NCBI RefSeq assembly: GCF_013303125.1
Contig: NZ_JABTTE010000005.1
Coordinates: 1-64,000 of the forward strand
Source: Calidifontibacillus erzurumensis
GTDB taxonomy: Bacteria > Bacillota > Bacilli > Bacillales > Bacillaceae_J
Reading direction: 5' to 3'
Length of the DNA: 64,000 nucleotides
Shown in pieces: positions 1 to 9,040 of the stretch. The position numbers and the translations under genes were made by a program. The notes beneath the pieces are model-generated. The model searched no databases and was not told the origin of the DNA. It saw only the letters and a program-made list of their open reading frames with translations. Each line of letters begins with the position of its first letter. Positions within the stretch are counted from its first letter, which is position 1.

Positions 1-508
1 TAATTATCAATTGTTTTTCACGTTTTTGGCTTCCATTAAAACATTTTAAAGCTCTATAAATTGAGGTTTTATATATTTTTTATCTCTTCAATAAATTTTA
101 CCAAATCACAACATAAACTTCTCTTTTCTATCTAAAAATATTTAAACTTCATGTAAAAATCGTTTAAAAATGAATCATCCAATTCGATAAATTATTTTAT
201 TTGTATAAAAAATCAAAACTACAATCTCATTATATCAATTGAATGAGCAAAATATTTCCACCCAAAATAATAGAGTAATAGGATAGACAGTCAGTCAGTA
301 AAAATCATTTACTATAAAAAGCTTCTTCTTTTTCTCTCTTACAAAGAATACAAAATTAAAACCCAAGAATGTTCGTACATTCTCGGGTTAAATTCTTTAA
401 TATCAGTTTAGACAGGGATGAAAGCAATCCCTTGCAACGTTTAATAAGTTAAGTAGGAAATTGGTCCGTACCTTTCACCTTTCCAATCACTCTACTGTAA
501 AATATAAC
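1..508. other. Non-coding AT-rich region downstream of hflC
   Basis: I see no credible gene in this stretch. It is very AT-rich and holds short hairpins near its right end, including the terminator-like one listed separately and a weaker GGGAT/ATCCC pair at about 415-433. A short tandem of GTCA units lies at about 288-299. In B. subtilis polA would follow phoR in this direction; no polA sequence is visible here. Confidence 0.6.
350..390 (-). terminator. Rho-independent terminator of hflKC
   Basis: Inverted repeat AACCC-AGAATGT / ACATTCT-GGGTT (360-389) with a 4-base loop. Read on the minus strand it is followed by a T-rich run, about 120 bases beyond the hflC stop. Confidence 0.65.
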
Positions 509-1444
509 CTACTCCGTATAACCCATCAACATTTTTGCATATGGTGAATTTTCAGGAAGAATAATCACAGTTTCACCATCAATTGTCCGCTTATAAGATT
601 CCAATGTTCGGTACAAATTATAAAAACTTGGGTCTTTACTGAACGCTTCATTATAAATTTGTGCTGCTGTTTGTTCTCCTTCAGCCCTTATTTTCTCTGC
701 ATCCGCTTCAGCTTTTGCCAGCAACTCTTTTACTTCGCGGTCTGTGTTTGCAATGATTCTATTTTTCTCAGCATCTCCCATTGATAAATATTCTTGTGCC
801 TTCGTTTCCCGTTCGGAAATCATCCGTTTATACACAGATTCTTCGTTTTCCGCTGGCAGGTCGATCCTTTTCATGCGGATATCAGTGACGACGATTCCAT
901 AATTGTCTTTTTTCAGCAGTTCGTTGACCGTTTTTGTAACTGTTTCATTAAAGCTGCCGCGTTTTGATTTTTCTTCATTAATAATTTCATCATAATTCAA
1001 TTGTCCAAGTTCTGTTCGAACAACAGAATAAATAAATTCACTCATTTTAGCTTCGGCATTTTCCAACGTACGAAGATTCGAAATCATTTTTTTCGGATCT
1101 TCAATTTTCCAAACGGCATAATTGTCAATGAGAATTCTTTTCTTATCTTTCGTATTGATTTCAGCCTGATCGACATTAAAAAACTGTTGATATTTCGGCA
1201 ATGTAGAAACCGTTTGAATAAACGGAATTCTATAGTTTAAACCCGGTTCATCGATAATGCGAACAATTTCACCAAATTGGCGAATTACCTTATATTCGCC
1301 TTCTTTTACTATAAAAATATTTGTTAAAATTAATGCAATGATAATGAAAAACAAAAATATGCCAATCCCGATCCTCGAGTATTTTTTCCACTCAGTACTT
1401 TTATTTTTCAAATCTTCAAGATTTACAATTTTTTTATCACTCAT
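509..1444 (-). CDS. hflC: HflC, SPFH/band-7 modulator of FtsH
   Basis: Membrane-anchored SPFH-domain protein that in other bacteria forms a large complex with HflK around the FtsH protease and modulates its activity. The 311-residue product has one N-terminal membrane segment (about residues 25-45), then a band-7 domain and a charged helical region rich in Glu, Lys and Ala. The ATG at 1444 is chosen because AAAGGAG lies just upstream. It overlaps the end of hflK by 8 bases, so the two are translationally coupled. The product is similar in architecture to HflK but lacks its polar C-terminal tail. Identification is by family; partnership with FtsH is inferred from homologues, since ftsH is not in this window. 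Confidence 0.88.
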   Translation of the reverse strand: MSDKKIVNLEDLKNKSTEWKKYSRIGIGIFLFFIIIALILTNIFIVKEGEYKVIRQFGEIVRIIDEPGLNYRIPFIQTVSTLPKYQQFFNVDQAEINTKDKKRILIDNYAVWKIEDPKKMISNLRTLENAEAKMSEFIYSVVRTELGQLNYDEIINEEKSKRGSFNETVTKTVNELLKKDNYGIVVTDIRMKRIDLPAENEESVYKRMISERETKAQEYLSMGDAEKNRIIANTDREVKELLAKAEADAEKIRAEGEQTAAQIYNEAFSKDPSFYNLYRTLESYKRTIDGETVIILPENSPYAKMLMGYTE

Positions 1445-2420
1445 TTTTACCACTCCTTTCCGAATCTTGTTGTTTCGGAGTTGGTACAACTTGGTTTCCT
1501 TCAAGAGGACGAATCGGCAAATATTTGATCGTTCCACCGTCATCGCTCATAATATAAACATCAGCATTTGGCAAAACTTGGTCTAATGTTTCAAGCACTA
1601 AACGTTTTCTCGTAATTTCAGGATGTTTTTTATATTCATTGTAAAGAGCATTAAAAACTGCCACATCTCCTTTGGCTTTTTCAATGCGGGCTGCCCGGTC
1701 ACCTTCAGCTTTGGAAATGATCGCATCTTTTTCCCCTTCTGCCTCTTGTCTTCGTTTATTAGAATATTTATTTGCTTCGTTAATTTTCGTATTCATCATT
1801 TCCCTTGCATCCGTCACTTGTGTAAATGCTTTGCGGACTTCCTCATTTGGTAATTCTACATCTTGTAGCTTGACGGCAAGAATTGAAATACCAATATCAT
1901 AATCTTCCATTAGCTTTGTCAAAAGGTCGCGGACATTTGCCTCCACTTCGGCTTTTCCAGAAGTAAGGACATCATCAATTTTTGAACTGCCGATTACACC
2001 TCTTAAAGAAGCAGATGTCGCATTATATAAGATGTTTTCAGGATCTTTAGCATTGTATAAAAATTTGCCAGGGTCTGTTATTTTCCATTGGACGACTAAA
2101 TCGGCAAGTACGATATTTTCATCGCCTGTAATCATTTTTGTATCTTCAGGAAATTCCTCAACAACTTCCCCATTTTCCTCTCGATAACCAAACTGTAGAC
2201 TGAACGTTTCTTTTGAAAGCTTTTTTACGTCCTGAATCGGCCACGGCATTTTAAAATGCAAACCAGGGTCAATAATTCCTTCATCAATTTTTCCAAATGT
2301 TAACAGGACTGCTTGTTCCGATTCATCGACGGTATACCAGCTTGTAAAACCAATAATTCCAAGTAAAATAATTAGAAAAAATAAACCGATCGACGTATAA
2401 ATTTTTTTTAATGTAACCAT
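1437..2420 (-). CDS. hflK: HflK, SPFH/band-7 modulator of FtsH
   Basis: Partner of HflC. The 327-residue product has a single N-terminal membrane segment (about residues 8-28), a band-7 domain starting near the WYTVDESEQAV motif, a long charged helix (about 190-265) and a polar C-terminal tail rich in Gln, Ser and Lys. An AAAGGAGGGGG ribosome site precedes two possible starts: the ATG at 2420, preferred for spacing, and an in-frame GTG at 2426. It is the first gene of the hflKC pair. B. subtilis has flotillin-type SPFH proteins but, to my knowledge, no hflKC at this position, so the placement is a lineage difference. Confidence 0.87.
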   Translation of the reverse strand: MVTLKKIYTSIGLFFLIILLGIIGFTSWYTVDESEQAVLLTFGKIDEGIIDPGLHFKMPWPIQDVKKLSKETFSLQFGYREENGEVVEEFPEDTKMITGDENIVLADLVVQWKITDPGKFLYNAKDPENILYNATSASLRGVIGSSKIDDVLTSGKAEVEANVRDLLTKLMEDYDIGISILAVKLQDVELPNEEVRKAFTQVTDAREMMNTKINEANKYSNKRRQEAEGEKDAIISKAEGDRAARIEKAKGDVAVFNALYNEYKKHPEITRKRLVLETLDQVLPNADVYIMSDDGGTIKYLPIRPLEGNQVVPTPKQQDSERSGKNE

Positions 2421-2544
2421 AAACACATCCCCCTCCTTTTAGTTCTGTTACTCATAATACGTAAATTCGACCCATTTTGTTTCATTGCTTCTACTTCCAT
2501 CATACAATATTTTTGAGGTAAAAACTTTTTTATATTTAAAAAGT

Positions 2545-2587
2545 TAAAAAAAGCTGTCAAAAGCGCTTTTGTACCTTTTGAACAGCT
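2545..2587 (-). terminator. Terminator of phoPR
   Basis: Imperfect inverted repeat AGCTGTCAAAAG / CTTTTGAACAGCT (2552-2586) followed on the minus strand by a run of seven T. It lies about 85 bases beyond the phoR stop and separates phoPR from hflKC. Confidence 0.7.
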
Positions 2588-2671
2588 ATACAAAAAGAGT
2601 GGTATTAGATGAAGGGGTTTTCTATTTAATCGTACCCATTATTTGTAAAGGAATGGTTATCAATATGTTAA

Positions 2672-4441
2672 TCATTTGTTAATATGTTTTTTTGGCAAAA
2701 TTACAGAAAAAGTTGTTCCTTCATTTATTTTACTTATAACTTCAATTTCCCCATGATGAGCATCAACAAGATGTTTCACAATCGCAAGCCCTAATCCTGT
2801 TCCTCCAGAATTTCTAGTTCTTGCTTTATCAACACGATAAAATCTTTCAAAAATCCTTGGAATTTCATCTTTTTCAATACCAATTCCAGTATCGGAAATA
2901 TTTATTTTACAACGATCAACAAAATTGAAACAATTGATTTTAACCTTTCCATCTTTTGGTGTGTATTTTATCGCATTCGTAATAAGATTGATAAAAATTT
3001 GTTTTATGCGGTACAAATCACCTTCGACAATTATATCGTCTTCAACATTCTCCAACTGCAGCAAAACTTCTTTTTCTTTAGCCTTATTTTGAAGCATTAC
3101 TGCAACGTCCTCTAGAACATGTTTTATGTTTACTTCTGTAATATTCAATGTAAAGCTTTCTTGCTCAATATTTGATAAATCTAATAGATCGTTGATTAAG
3201 CTTTGCAAGCGATCTGTTTCTTTTAAAATAATGTTTAAGAAATATTTCGCCATCTCTTTATCTTCCAAAGCACCATCTAAGAGTGTTTCTGAAAAGCCTT
3301 TAATAGATGTCATCGGTGTTTTTAATTCATGTGAAACATTAGCGACAAAGTCTTTTCTCATTTGCTCTAACTTTTTTAAGCCAGTAATATCATGGAAAAC
3401 GAGGACGACTCCTCTCCATTCTTCCTTCTTTCCGATGATGGGTGCTCCATAAACTTCAAAATGGCGTCGACTTGTATGAAAAGAGACCATTAATTGTTTG
3501 CGGACAGCTTTTTCAGTAATAAATATTTCTTCAACTAATTCTATGATTTCTTTATGTTCAATTGCTTCATAATATAATTTAGCCATAAATTGGTCAATGT
3601 TAATTTTAAAAATATCTTTAAAATATCTATTCACTAAATTAATATAGCCTTTACCGTCAATTAAAATAAGTCCGCTACCCATGTTTTCAATAAGCGCCTT
3701 CAGCCGATCCTGCTGCATTTCTTGGGAACTTTTAAGTTTTTGCAAATTCCGGGCCAAATGATTAATAGATCGGGCAAGGATACCTGTTTCATCCGTGCGG
3801 TATTCATATGTACGAGCTTGATAATTTCCTTTGGCAAGCTCGTTTACAACTAATACTGCTGATTCGATCGGGTTCAAATGCTGTTTACTAATAATTGTTC
3901 CTACCAATAAAATTAAAAAGTAAGCTGCCACAAAATAAATCACGAGCAAAATGCTCATTTTTTCCTTCATTATTTGAAAAGGTTCTATTTGTTGAGAAAA
4001 TATTAAATAACCATTATATTGATTGTCATTTTGAATCGGCATTACATAATGGATAATCCCCTTTTCTTCATCCATGACATGAACATCTTTAAATTTCGTT
4101 CTTTTTTGATCGATGATTTCCTCTAGTTGTGGAAATGTCTGGTAAAGCTTCTCCAATGAATATTGATCATTTCCCTTAGAATAGATGGTACCATTTGACA
4201 AAATCACCGTTATGTCTGTTTTCATACTTTTTTCAAGTCTTCGAAGCTTTTCCTTCATTTCAGAGATATCTTGATCTTTTATCATGAGTTCAACTAATGA
4301 TGCTTCATTTTTGATCTTTTGTACATATGTATTGTTATGAAAATTTTCTAATACCTTAATTGTCATTATTCCAAGACCAGCGAAAATACTTCCTATTACT
4401 AATAAAACTGAAACTATTATTTTCGTACGAAGCTTATTCAT
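2672..4441 (-). CDS. phoR: PhoR sensor histidine kinase
   Basis: Membrane sensor kinase of the PhoPR phosphate-starvation system, which phosphorylates PhoP. The 589-residue protein has membrane segments at about 7-29 and 163-185 flanking an extracytoplasmic domain, then HAMP (about 186-238), PAS (about 243-350) and a HisKA domain with the phospho-acceptor His371 in the motif VSHELKTP. A HATPase domain follows, with N box (ITNAIKYTP), G1 (DTGIGI) and G2 (GGTGLGLAIV). The ATG at 4441 is chosen because it overlaps the phoP stop by 8 bases and has AAAAGGG upstream. A longer in-frame reading to 4519 would run deep into phoP and is rejected. Confidence 0.95.
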   Translation of the reverse strand: MNKLRTKIIVSVLLVIGSIFAGLGIMTIKVLENFHNNTYVQKIKNEASLVELMIKDQDISEMKEKLRRLEKSMKTDITVILSNGTIYSKGNDQYSLEKLYQTFPQLEEIIDQKRTKFKDVHVMDEEKGIIHYVMPIQNDNQYNGYLIFSQQIEPFQIMKEKMSILLVIYFVAAYFLILLVGTIISKQHLNPIESAVLVVNELAKGNYQARTYEYRTDETGILARSINHLARNLQKLKSSQEMQQDRLKALIENMGSGLILIDGKGYINLVNRYFKDIFKINIDQFMAKLYYEAIEHKEIIELVEEIFITEKAVRKQLMVSFHTSRRHFEVYGAPIIGKKEEWRGVVLVFHDITGLKKLEQMRKDFVANVSHELKTPMTSIKGFSETLLDGALEDKEMAKYFLNIILKETDRLQSLINDLLDLSNIEQESFTLNITEVNIKHVLEDVAVMLQNKAKEKEVLLQLENVEDDIIVEGDLYRIKQIFINLITNAIKYTPKDGKVKINCFNFVDRCKINISDTGIGIEKDEIPRIFERFYRVDKARTRNSGGTGLGLAIVKHLVDAHHGEIEVISKINEGTTFSVILPKKHINK

Positions 4442-5153
4442 TCCCTTTTGGGGCCTCCATCTTATATCCGAGACCTCTGATCGTTTTAATATAAGTTGGT
4501 TTTTTTGTATTTTTTTCAATTTTATCTCGTAAATGACTTATGTGGACATCAACAATTCGTGTATCCCCCACAAAATCATAATTCCAAACTGCGCTTAATA
4601 ATTGGTCTCTTGTCATTACTCTTCCTTTATTTTGAGCAAGATATACTAGTAATTCAAACTCTTTCGGTGTTAATTCTAATTGTTGTCCTTCAAAAAATGC
4701 TTCATATTGTTCCGGCAAAATTTCCAAATCACCGATTTTCAATTTTTTTGAAGCATTGATGTCTAGAGCGGTATGTTCTTCTGTTATAACCGTTCTTCTT
4801 AAAATTGCTTTAATACGGGCAATCACTTCTCGAGGACTAAAAGGCTTTGTCATATAATCGTCGGCACCTAGTTCAAGTCCTAATACTTTATCAAATTCAT
4901 CGTCTTTTGCTGTCAACATTAAAATAGGTATGAATACTTTTCTTTGCCGCAGTCTTTTACAAACCTCAATCCCATCCAATTTTGGGAGCATTAAATCTAA
5001 AATAACTAAATCAGGCGATTCTTCAATCGCAATTTTCAGCCCAGTTTCCCCATCCATCGCTGTTTTTACTCGAAAACCTGCTTGTTCCAAATTGTATCTC
5101 AACAATGTAACAATCGACTGTTCATCATCAACGACTAAAATCGTTTTTTGCAT
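4434..5153 (-). CDS. phoP: PhoP response regulator
   Basis: OmpR-family response regulator that activates or represses phosphate-starvation genes when phosphorylated by PhoR. The 239-residue product has a receiver domain with the acidic pair DD (9-10), phospho-acceptor Asp53 in LVILDLMLP, Thr81 and Lys103. The C-terminal winged-helix DNA-binding domain (about 140-235) carries the typical LTPKEFELLVYL and RGLGYKM motifs. It follows mdh, separated by a strong terminator, and is coupled to phoR by overlap. The order citZ-icd-mdh-phoP-phoR matches B. subtilis, which supports the assignment to PhoP rather than the similar WalR. Confidence 0.95.
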   Translation of the reverse strand: MQKTILVVDDEQSIVTLLRYNLEQAGFRVKTAMDGETGLKIAIEESPDLVILDLMLPKLDGIEVCKRLRQRKVFIPILMLTAKDDEFDKVLGLELGADDYMTKPFSPREVIARIKAILRRTVITEEHTALDINASKKLKIGDLEILPEQYEAFFEGQQLELTPKEFELLVYLAQNKGRVMTRDQLLSAVWNYDFVGDTRIVDVHISHLRDKIEKNTKKPTYIKTIRGLGYKMEAPKGNE

Positions 5154-5230
5154 GAAACACTCTCCTCAAAATCTCAATGCATAAAATTATGTTCTAGTAA
5201 TTATCATACTATGTTTTTTTCACAATCACA

Positions 5231-5262
5231 AAAAAAGCTCCTCGACAATGAGGAGCTTTTTT
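5231..5262 (-). terminator. Terminator of citZ-icd-mdh
   Basis: Perfect 7-bp stem GCTCCTC/GAGGAGC (5237-5256) flanked by A and T runs on both sides, 30 bases past the mdh stop. Confidence 0.9.
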
Positions 5263-5291
5263 CACTTTATATTTGTAAAATTGAAAAGCTA

Positions 5292-6230
5292 TTATTCTAA
5301 CACTTTCATTACATTTAATACAGATTGTACAGATTTGTCTAAAGCAGCTTTTTCTTCTGGTGTCAATTCAAGTTCAATGATTTGTTCAATACCGTTACCA
5401 CCAAGAATAGTTGGAACACCAAGATAAATTCCTTCATAACCATATTCGCCTTCAAGATAAGCAATAGCAGGTAATACACGTCGTTGATCTTTAAGAATAG
5501 CTTCAGCCATTTCAACAAGAGAAGCTGCAGGTGCATAATATGCGCTGCCATTGCCTAATAAATTAACAATTTCGCCACCGCCTGTACGAGTACGTTGTAC
5601 AATCGCCTCTAACCGATCTGCAGGAATTAATTTTTCTAAAGGAATTCCTCCTGCGTATGAATAACGTACAAGTGGCACCATGTCATCACCATGTCCTCCT
5701 AATACGAAACCTGTGATGTCTTTAACAGACAAGTTCAATTCTTGAGCCACAAATGTTCTGAACCGTGCAGTATCCAGTACACCTGATTGGCCGATGACAC
5801 GGTTTTTCGGGAAACCGGATTCTTTATAAACAGTATAAGTCATTGCATCTACTGGATTTGTTAAAACAATGATGTAGCAGTTAGGTGAATATTTTACAAT
5901 TTCTTTTGTTACAGATTTCATAATTTGTGCATTTGTCGTAACAAGATCATCACGGCTCATCCCTGGTTTGCGGGCAAGACCTGCTGTGATGATGACTAAA
6001 TCTGAGTCAGCTGTATCTTCATAGTTTGATGTACCAATAATATTTGAATCAAATCCTAGAACAGGAGAAGACTCCAACATATCAAGTGCTTTCCCTTTTG
6101 TAGGATTTTCTAATTGTGGAATATCAACTAATACGATGTCACCAAGCTCTTTCTGTGCAGCGATAAATGCTGCTGTTGCACCTGTAAAACCTGCTCCAAT
6201 TATAGAAATTTTCTTCCGCTTCATTGTCAT
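5292..6230 (-). CDS. mdh: Malate dehydrogenase
   Basis: NAD-dependent oxidation of malate to oxaloacetate in the TCA cycle, cytoplasmic. The 312-residue protein has the lactate/malate dehydrogenase fold: a glycine-rich NAD loop ([10 protein letters not shown], residues 12-21), the substrate loop with Arg87 and Arg93 ([11 protein letters not shown]), Asp153/Arg156 and catalytic His180 in [11 protein letters not shown]. Arg rather than Gln in the mobile loop indicates malate specificity. The ATG at 6230 has AGGGGG upstream at workable spacing. It is the last gene of the citrate branch cluster and is preceded by a strong hairpin in the icd-mdh gap that may set its mRNA level. Confidence 0.97.
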   Translation of the reverse strand: MTMKRKKISIIGAGFTGATAAFIAAQKELGDIVLVDIPQLENPTKGKALDMLESSPVLGFDSNIIGTSNYEDTADSDLVIITAGLARKPGMSRDDLVTTNAQIMKSVTKEIVKYSPNCYIIVLTNPVDAMTYTVYKESGFPKNRVIGQSGVLDTARFRTFVAQELNLSVKDITGFVLGGHGDDMVPLVRYSYAGGIPLEKLIPADRLEAIVQRTRTGGGEIVNLLGNGSAYYAPAASLVEMAEAILKDQRRVLPAIAYLEGEYGYEGIYLGVPTILGGNGIEQIIELELTPEEKAALDKSVQSVLNVMKVLE

Positions 6231-6260
6231 TTTCCAGTTCCCCCTATATATGTGATTTTA

Positions 6261-6288
6261 AGACTGGTCCAAGGGAATGGACCAGTCT
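6261..6288 (-). other. Strong intercistronic hairpin between icd and mdh
   Basis: Perfect 11-bp stem AGACTGGTCCA / TGGACCAGTCT with a 6-base loop, in the 111-base gap between icd and mdh. On the minus strand only TTAAAATC follows, so a full terminator is unlikely. Attenuation or mRNA stabilisation is an inference. Confidence 0.75.
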
Positions 6289-6341
6289 CGAAGGACAAAC
6301 CATTGAAGACTACCTATGAATTGACATTTCTATTTTTAAAA

Positions 6342-7613
6342 TTAATCCATGTTTTTAATTAATTCATTACCAAATTCAGAGCACTTAACTTCTGTTGCAC
6401 CTTCCATGAGGCGAGCAAAGTCATAAGTAACTACTTTGCTTTCAATTGTTTTTTCCATAGCTGTAATAACTAGTTTAGCAGCTTCATTCCATCCTAAGTG
6501 TTCAAGCATAAGAACACCAGAAAGAATTACAGAAGATGGGTTAACTTTGTCTAAGCCTGCATATTTTGGTGCAGTACCGTGTGTTGCTTCAAAAATTGCA
6601 TGTCCAGTTTCATAGTTGATGTTAGCACCAGGAGCGATACCGATACCACCAACTTGTGCTGCAAGTGCATCAGAAATATAGTCTCCGTTTAAGTTCATTG
6701 TTGCAACAACATCGAACTCACGTGGACGTGTTAAAATTTGTTGTAAGAAAATATCTGCGATTGTGTCTTTAATAATAATTTTTCCAGCAGCTTCAGCATC
6801 AGCTTGAGCTTTGTTAGCAGCTTCTTTACCTTCAGTTTCTACGATGCGGTCATATTGAGCCCAAGTAAATACTTTATCGGCAAATTCTTCTTCAGCCACT
6901 TCATAACCCCAAATTTTGAACGCACCTTCTGTAAATTTCATGATATTACCTTTGTGAACAAGCGTAACGCTCTTACGATTGTTATCAATCGCATATTTAA
7001 TAGCTGCACGAACTAAGCGCTTTGTACCTTCTTCTGAAACAGGTTTAATACCGATACCAGAAGTTTCTGGGAAGCGGATTTTCTTAACACCCATTTCGTT
7101 TTGTAAGAAATCAATAACTTTTTTAACTTCTGGAGTTCCTTTTGCCCACTCGATACCAGCATAAATGTCTTCAGTGTTTTCACGGAAAATAACCATATCA
7201 GTATCTTCAGGACGTTTCACAGGTGATGGAACGCCTTTGAAATAACGGACTGGACGCAAGCATGTGAAAAGATCCAATTCTTGACGGAGGGCAACGTTTA
7301 AAGAACGAATACCGCCACCAATTGGTGTTGTAAGAGGTCCTTTAATTGCAATTATGTATTCTCTGATTACATCAAGTGTTTCTTGAGGTAGCCATTCGCC
7401 AGTTTGGTTGAATGCTTTCTCACCAGCTAATACTTCTTTCCAAACGATTTTTCTTTCGCCTTTGTAAGCTTTTTCTACTGCTGCATCTAATACGCGAGAC
7501 GCTGCTGCCCAAATATCTGGTCCAATACCGTCACCTTCAATGAACGGAATAATCGGATTGTTTGGTACATTTAATACCCCATTGTCTACAGTAATTTTTT
7601 GTCCTTGTGTCAC
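6342..7613 (-). CDS. icd: Isocitrate dehydrogenase (NADP)
   Basis: Oxidative decarboxylation of isocitrate to 2-oxoglutarate, giving NADPH. The 423-residue length is typical of the bacterial homodimeric enzyme. The substrate motif around Ser104, Asn106, Arg110, Arg120 ([12 protein letters not shown] ... CLRPVRYF) is intact, and Ser104 aligns with the serine phosphorylated in the E. coli enzyme. The metal-binding region ([17 protein letters not shown]) and the coenzyme loop near HGTAPKYAG are also present. It lies between citZ and mdh on the same strand with 122 and 111 bases on each side, as in the B. subtilis cluster. Confidence 0.97.
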   Translation of the reverse strand: MTQGQKITVDNGVLNVPNNPIIPFIEGDGIGPDIWAAASRVLDAAVEKAYKGERKIVWKEVLAGEKAFNQTGEWLPQETLDVIREYIIAIKGPLTTPIGGGIRSLNVALRQELDLFTCLRPVRYFKGVPSPVKRPEDTDMVIFRENTEDIYAGIEWAKGTPEVKKVIDFLQNEMGVKKIRFPETSGIGIKPVSEEGTKRLVRAAIKYAIDNNRKSVTLVHKGNIMKFTEGAFKIWGYEVAEEEFADKVFTWAQYDRIVETEGKEAANKAQADAEAAGKIIIKDTIADIFLQQILTRPREFDVVATMNLNGDYISDALAAQVGGIGIAPGANINYETGHAIFEATHGTAPKYAGLDKVNPSSVILSGVLMLEHLGWNEAAKLVITAMEKTIESKVVTYDFARLMEGATEVKCSEFGNELIKNMD

Positions 7614-7686
7614 TTTCCCTTACCTCCTAAACAATTTTAAACGGCCGATATTCTTTCTCTAAACACGGCCTTTTTTTCACAGCGAG

Positions 7687-7710
7687 AAGAGGGAAGTAAT
7701 GATTCCCTCC
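7687..7710 (-). other. Hairpin between citZ and icd
   Basis: Inverted repeat GAGGGAA / TTCCCTC with a 7-base loop in the 122-base gap between citZ and icd. No T run follows, so processing or stability is as likely as termination. Confidence 0.5.
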
Positions 7711-7735
7711 TCCAACAAAATCTAGTATAAAATTT

Positions 7736-8854
7736 TTATGCACGGTTTTCAATCGGAATCCATTGTTGTTTTGTTGGGCCGACATAATCCGCGCGTGGGC
7801 GAATGAGGCGGTTATTGTCATATTGTTCTAAAATATGAGCTAACCATCCAGATGTACGGCTGATCGCAAAAATTGGTGTAAATAAGTCATGGTCGATGCC
7901 TAAGCTATGATAAACAGATGCTGAATAGAAATCAACATTTGGCGGTAAGTTTTTCGCAGCTCTAACAAGTCCTTCCATTTTTTCTGACATTTCATACCAT
8001 TTTGGTTCGCCAGTAAGTGCTGTTAATTGCTTTGACATCTTTTTCAAATGTTTTGCACGAGGGTCGCCTTGACGATATACACGGTGGCCAAAGCCCATAA
8101 TTTTTTGTTTATTAGCAAATGCATTTTCAACATATGCTTCTACATTTTCGATAGAACCAATTTCAGTAAGCATTTTCATTACTTGTTCATTTGCACCGCC
8201 GTGCAATGGTCCTTTTAATGCGCCGATTGCAGCAGTAATACCGGAATAAACATCTGAAAGAGTAGCTACACAGACGCGTGCTGTAAATGTTGAAGCATTA
8301 AGCTCATGATCAGCGTGTAAAACAAGAGCTTTATCGATAGCTTCTACAGCGATTTTATCTGGTTCTTCTCCATTAAGCATATATAAGAAATTTGCAGCAA
8401 AAGATAAGTCTTTACGTGGAGCAACTGGCTCTAATCCTTTGCGAATTCTTTGGAAAGCAGCTACGATTGTAGGCATTTTAGCTTGAAGACGAATCGCTTT
8501 ACGATAATTTGCTTCTTTATCCATAACGTCAGCTTCTTCGTCAAATAATCCAAGCATAGAAACAGCTGTCCGCAAAGCAGCCATAGGATGAACTTTATTG
8601 ATAGGATATGATCTAAAATGATCAATTAATTCTTGTGGGATGCTGGCATTTTCCGCAAGTTGTTGTTTTAATTCAGCTAATTCTTCTTTGTTTGGCAATT
8701 TAAAGTGCCATAAAAGATATACCACTTCTTCAAAGCTAGCATTTTCAGCCAAATCATCGATGCTGTACCCCACATAAGTTAATTGATCATCAATAATTGA
8801 GCTAACTTTAGATTGCGTGGCTACAACCCCTTCTAGACCACGAGTTACTGTCAT
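7736..8854 (-). CDS. citZ: Citrate synthase
   Basis: Condenses acetyl-CoA and oxaloacetate to citrate, the first TCA step. The 372-residue product matches the short type II form of Bacillus. Active-site residues are visible: His183 (ADHELNAST), His218 (GPLHGGANEQV), His257 (GFGHRVYRQGDPR) and the C-terminal Asp in the YHSLGIDHDLFTPIFAISR region. The ATG at 8854 is chosen for the AAAGGAGAGGGG site just upstream; an in-frame start 16 codons earlier is rejected. It is the first gene of citZ-icd-mdh. A good sigma-A promoter and a cre-like sequence lie upstream, fitting carbon catabolite control. Confidence 0.96.
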   Translation of the reverse strand: MTVTRGLEGVVATQSKVSSIIDDQLTYVGYSIDDLAENASFEEVVYLLWHFKLPNKEELAELKQQLAENASIPQELIDHFRSYPINKVHPMAALRTAVSMLGLFDEEADVMDKEANYRKAIRLQAKMPTIVAAFQRIRKGLEPVAPRKDLSFAANFLYMLNGEEPDKIAVEAIDKALVLHADHELNASTFTARVCVATLSDVYSGITAAIGALKGPLHGGANEQVMKMLTEIGSIENVEAYVENAFANKQKIMGFGHRVYRQGDPRAKHLKKMSKQLTALTGEPKWYEMSEKMEGLVRAAKNLPPNVDFYSASVYHSLGIDHDLFTPIFAISRTSGWLAHILEQYDNNRLIRPRADYVGPTKQQWIPIENRA

Positions 8855-8924
8855 AATACCCCTCTCCTTTACTAATAAAATTTTTACTAATAAATTCCCC
8901 AACCCAAAAGAATTTTTCTCTAAA

Positions 8925-8938
8925 AGAAAATGCTTTCA
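8925..8938 (-). promoter_or_regulatory. cre-like site in the citZ leader
   Basis: Read on the minus strand, TGAAAGCATTTTCT matches the cre consensus TGWNANCGNTNWCA at 12 of 14 positions, but the central CG is CA. It lies about 40 bases downstream of the predicted start site, the same kind of position as the CcpA roadblock site of B. subtilis citZ. Confidence 0.4.
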
Positions 8939-8980
8939 TTTCTTTCTTGCGAAAAATGTCGGAAGGATAGACACAACACC

Positions 8981-9009
8981 ATTATAAACAATTATCAGAC
9001 TTTTGTGAA
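8981..9009 (-). promoter_or_regulatory. Sigma-A promoter of citZ
   Basis: TTCACA (9004-9009), 17-base spacer, TATAAT (8981-8986) on the minus strand. This predicts a 5' leader of about 120 bases. Confidence 0.7.
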
Positions 9010-9040
9010 TGCAATCTAAATAAAAAAATTGCGTAAAATA

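Noticed and set aside
1-508. CRISPR or tandem-repeat array
   Set aside because: Only a short run of GTCA units is present; no repeat-spacer pattern is seen here or elsewhere in the window.
2408-2593. 61-codon minus-strand ORF ahead of hflK
   Set aside because: It overlaps the hflK start and the phoPR terminator, and the peptide has no recognisable pattern.
4441-4519. Longer N-terminus for PhoR
   Set aside because: It would lie inside phoP; the internal ATG at 4441 has a ribosome site and the family-like start.
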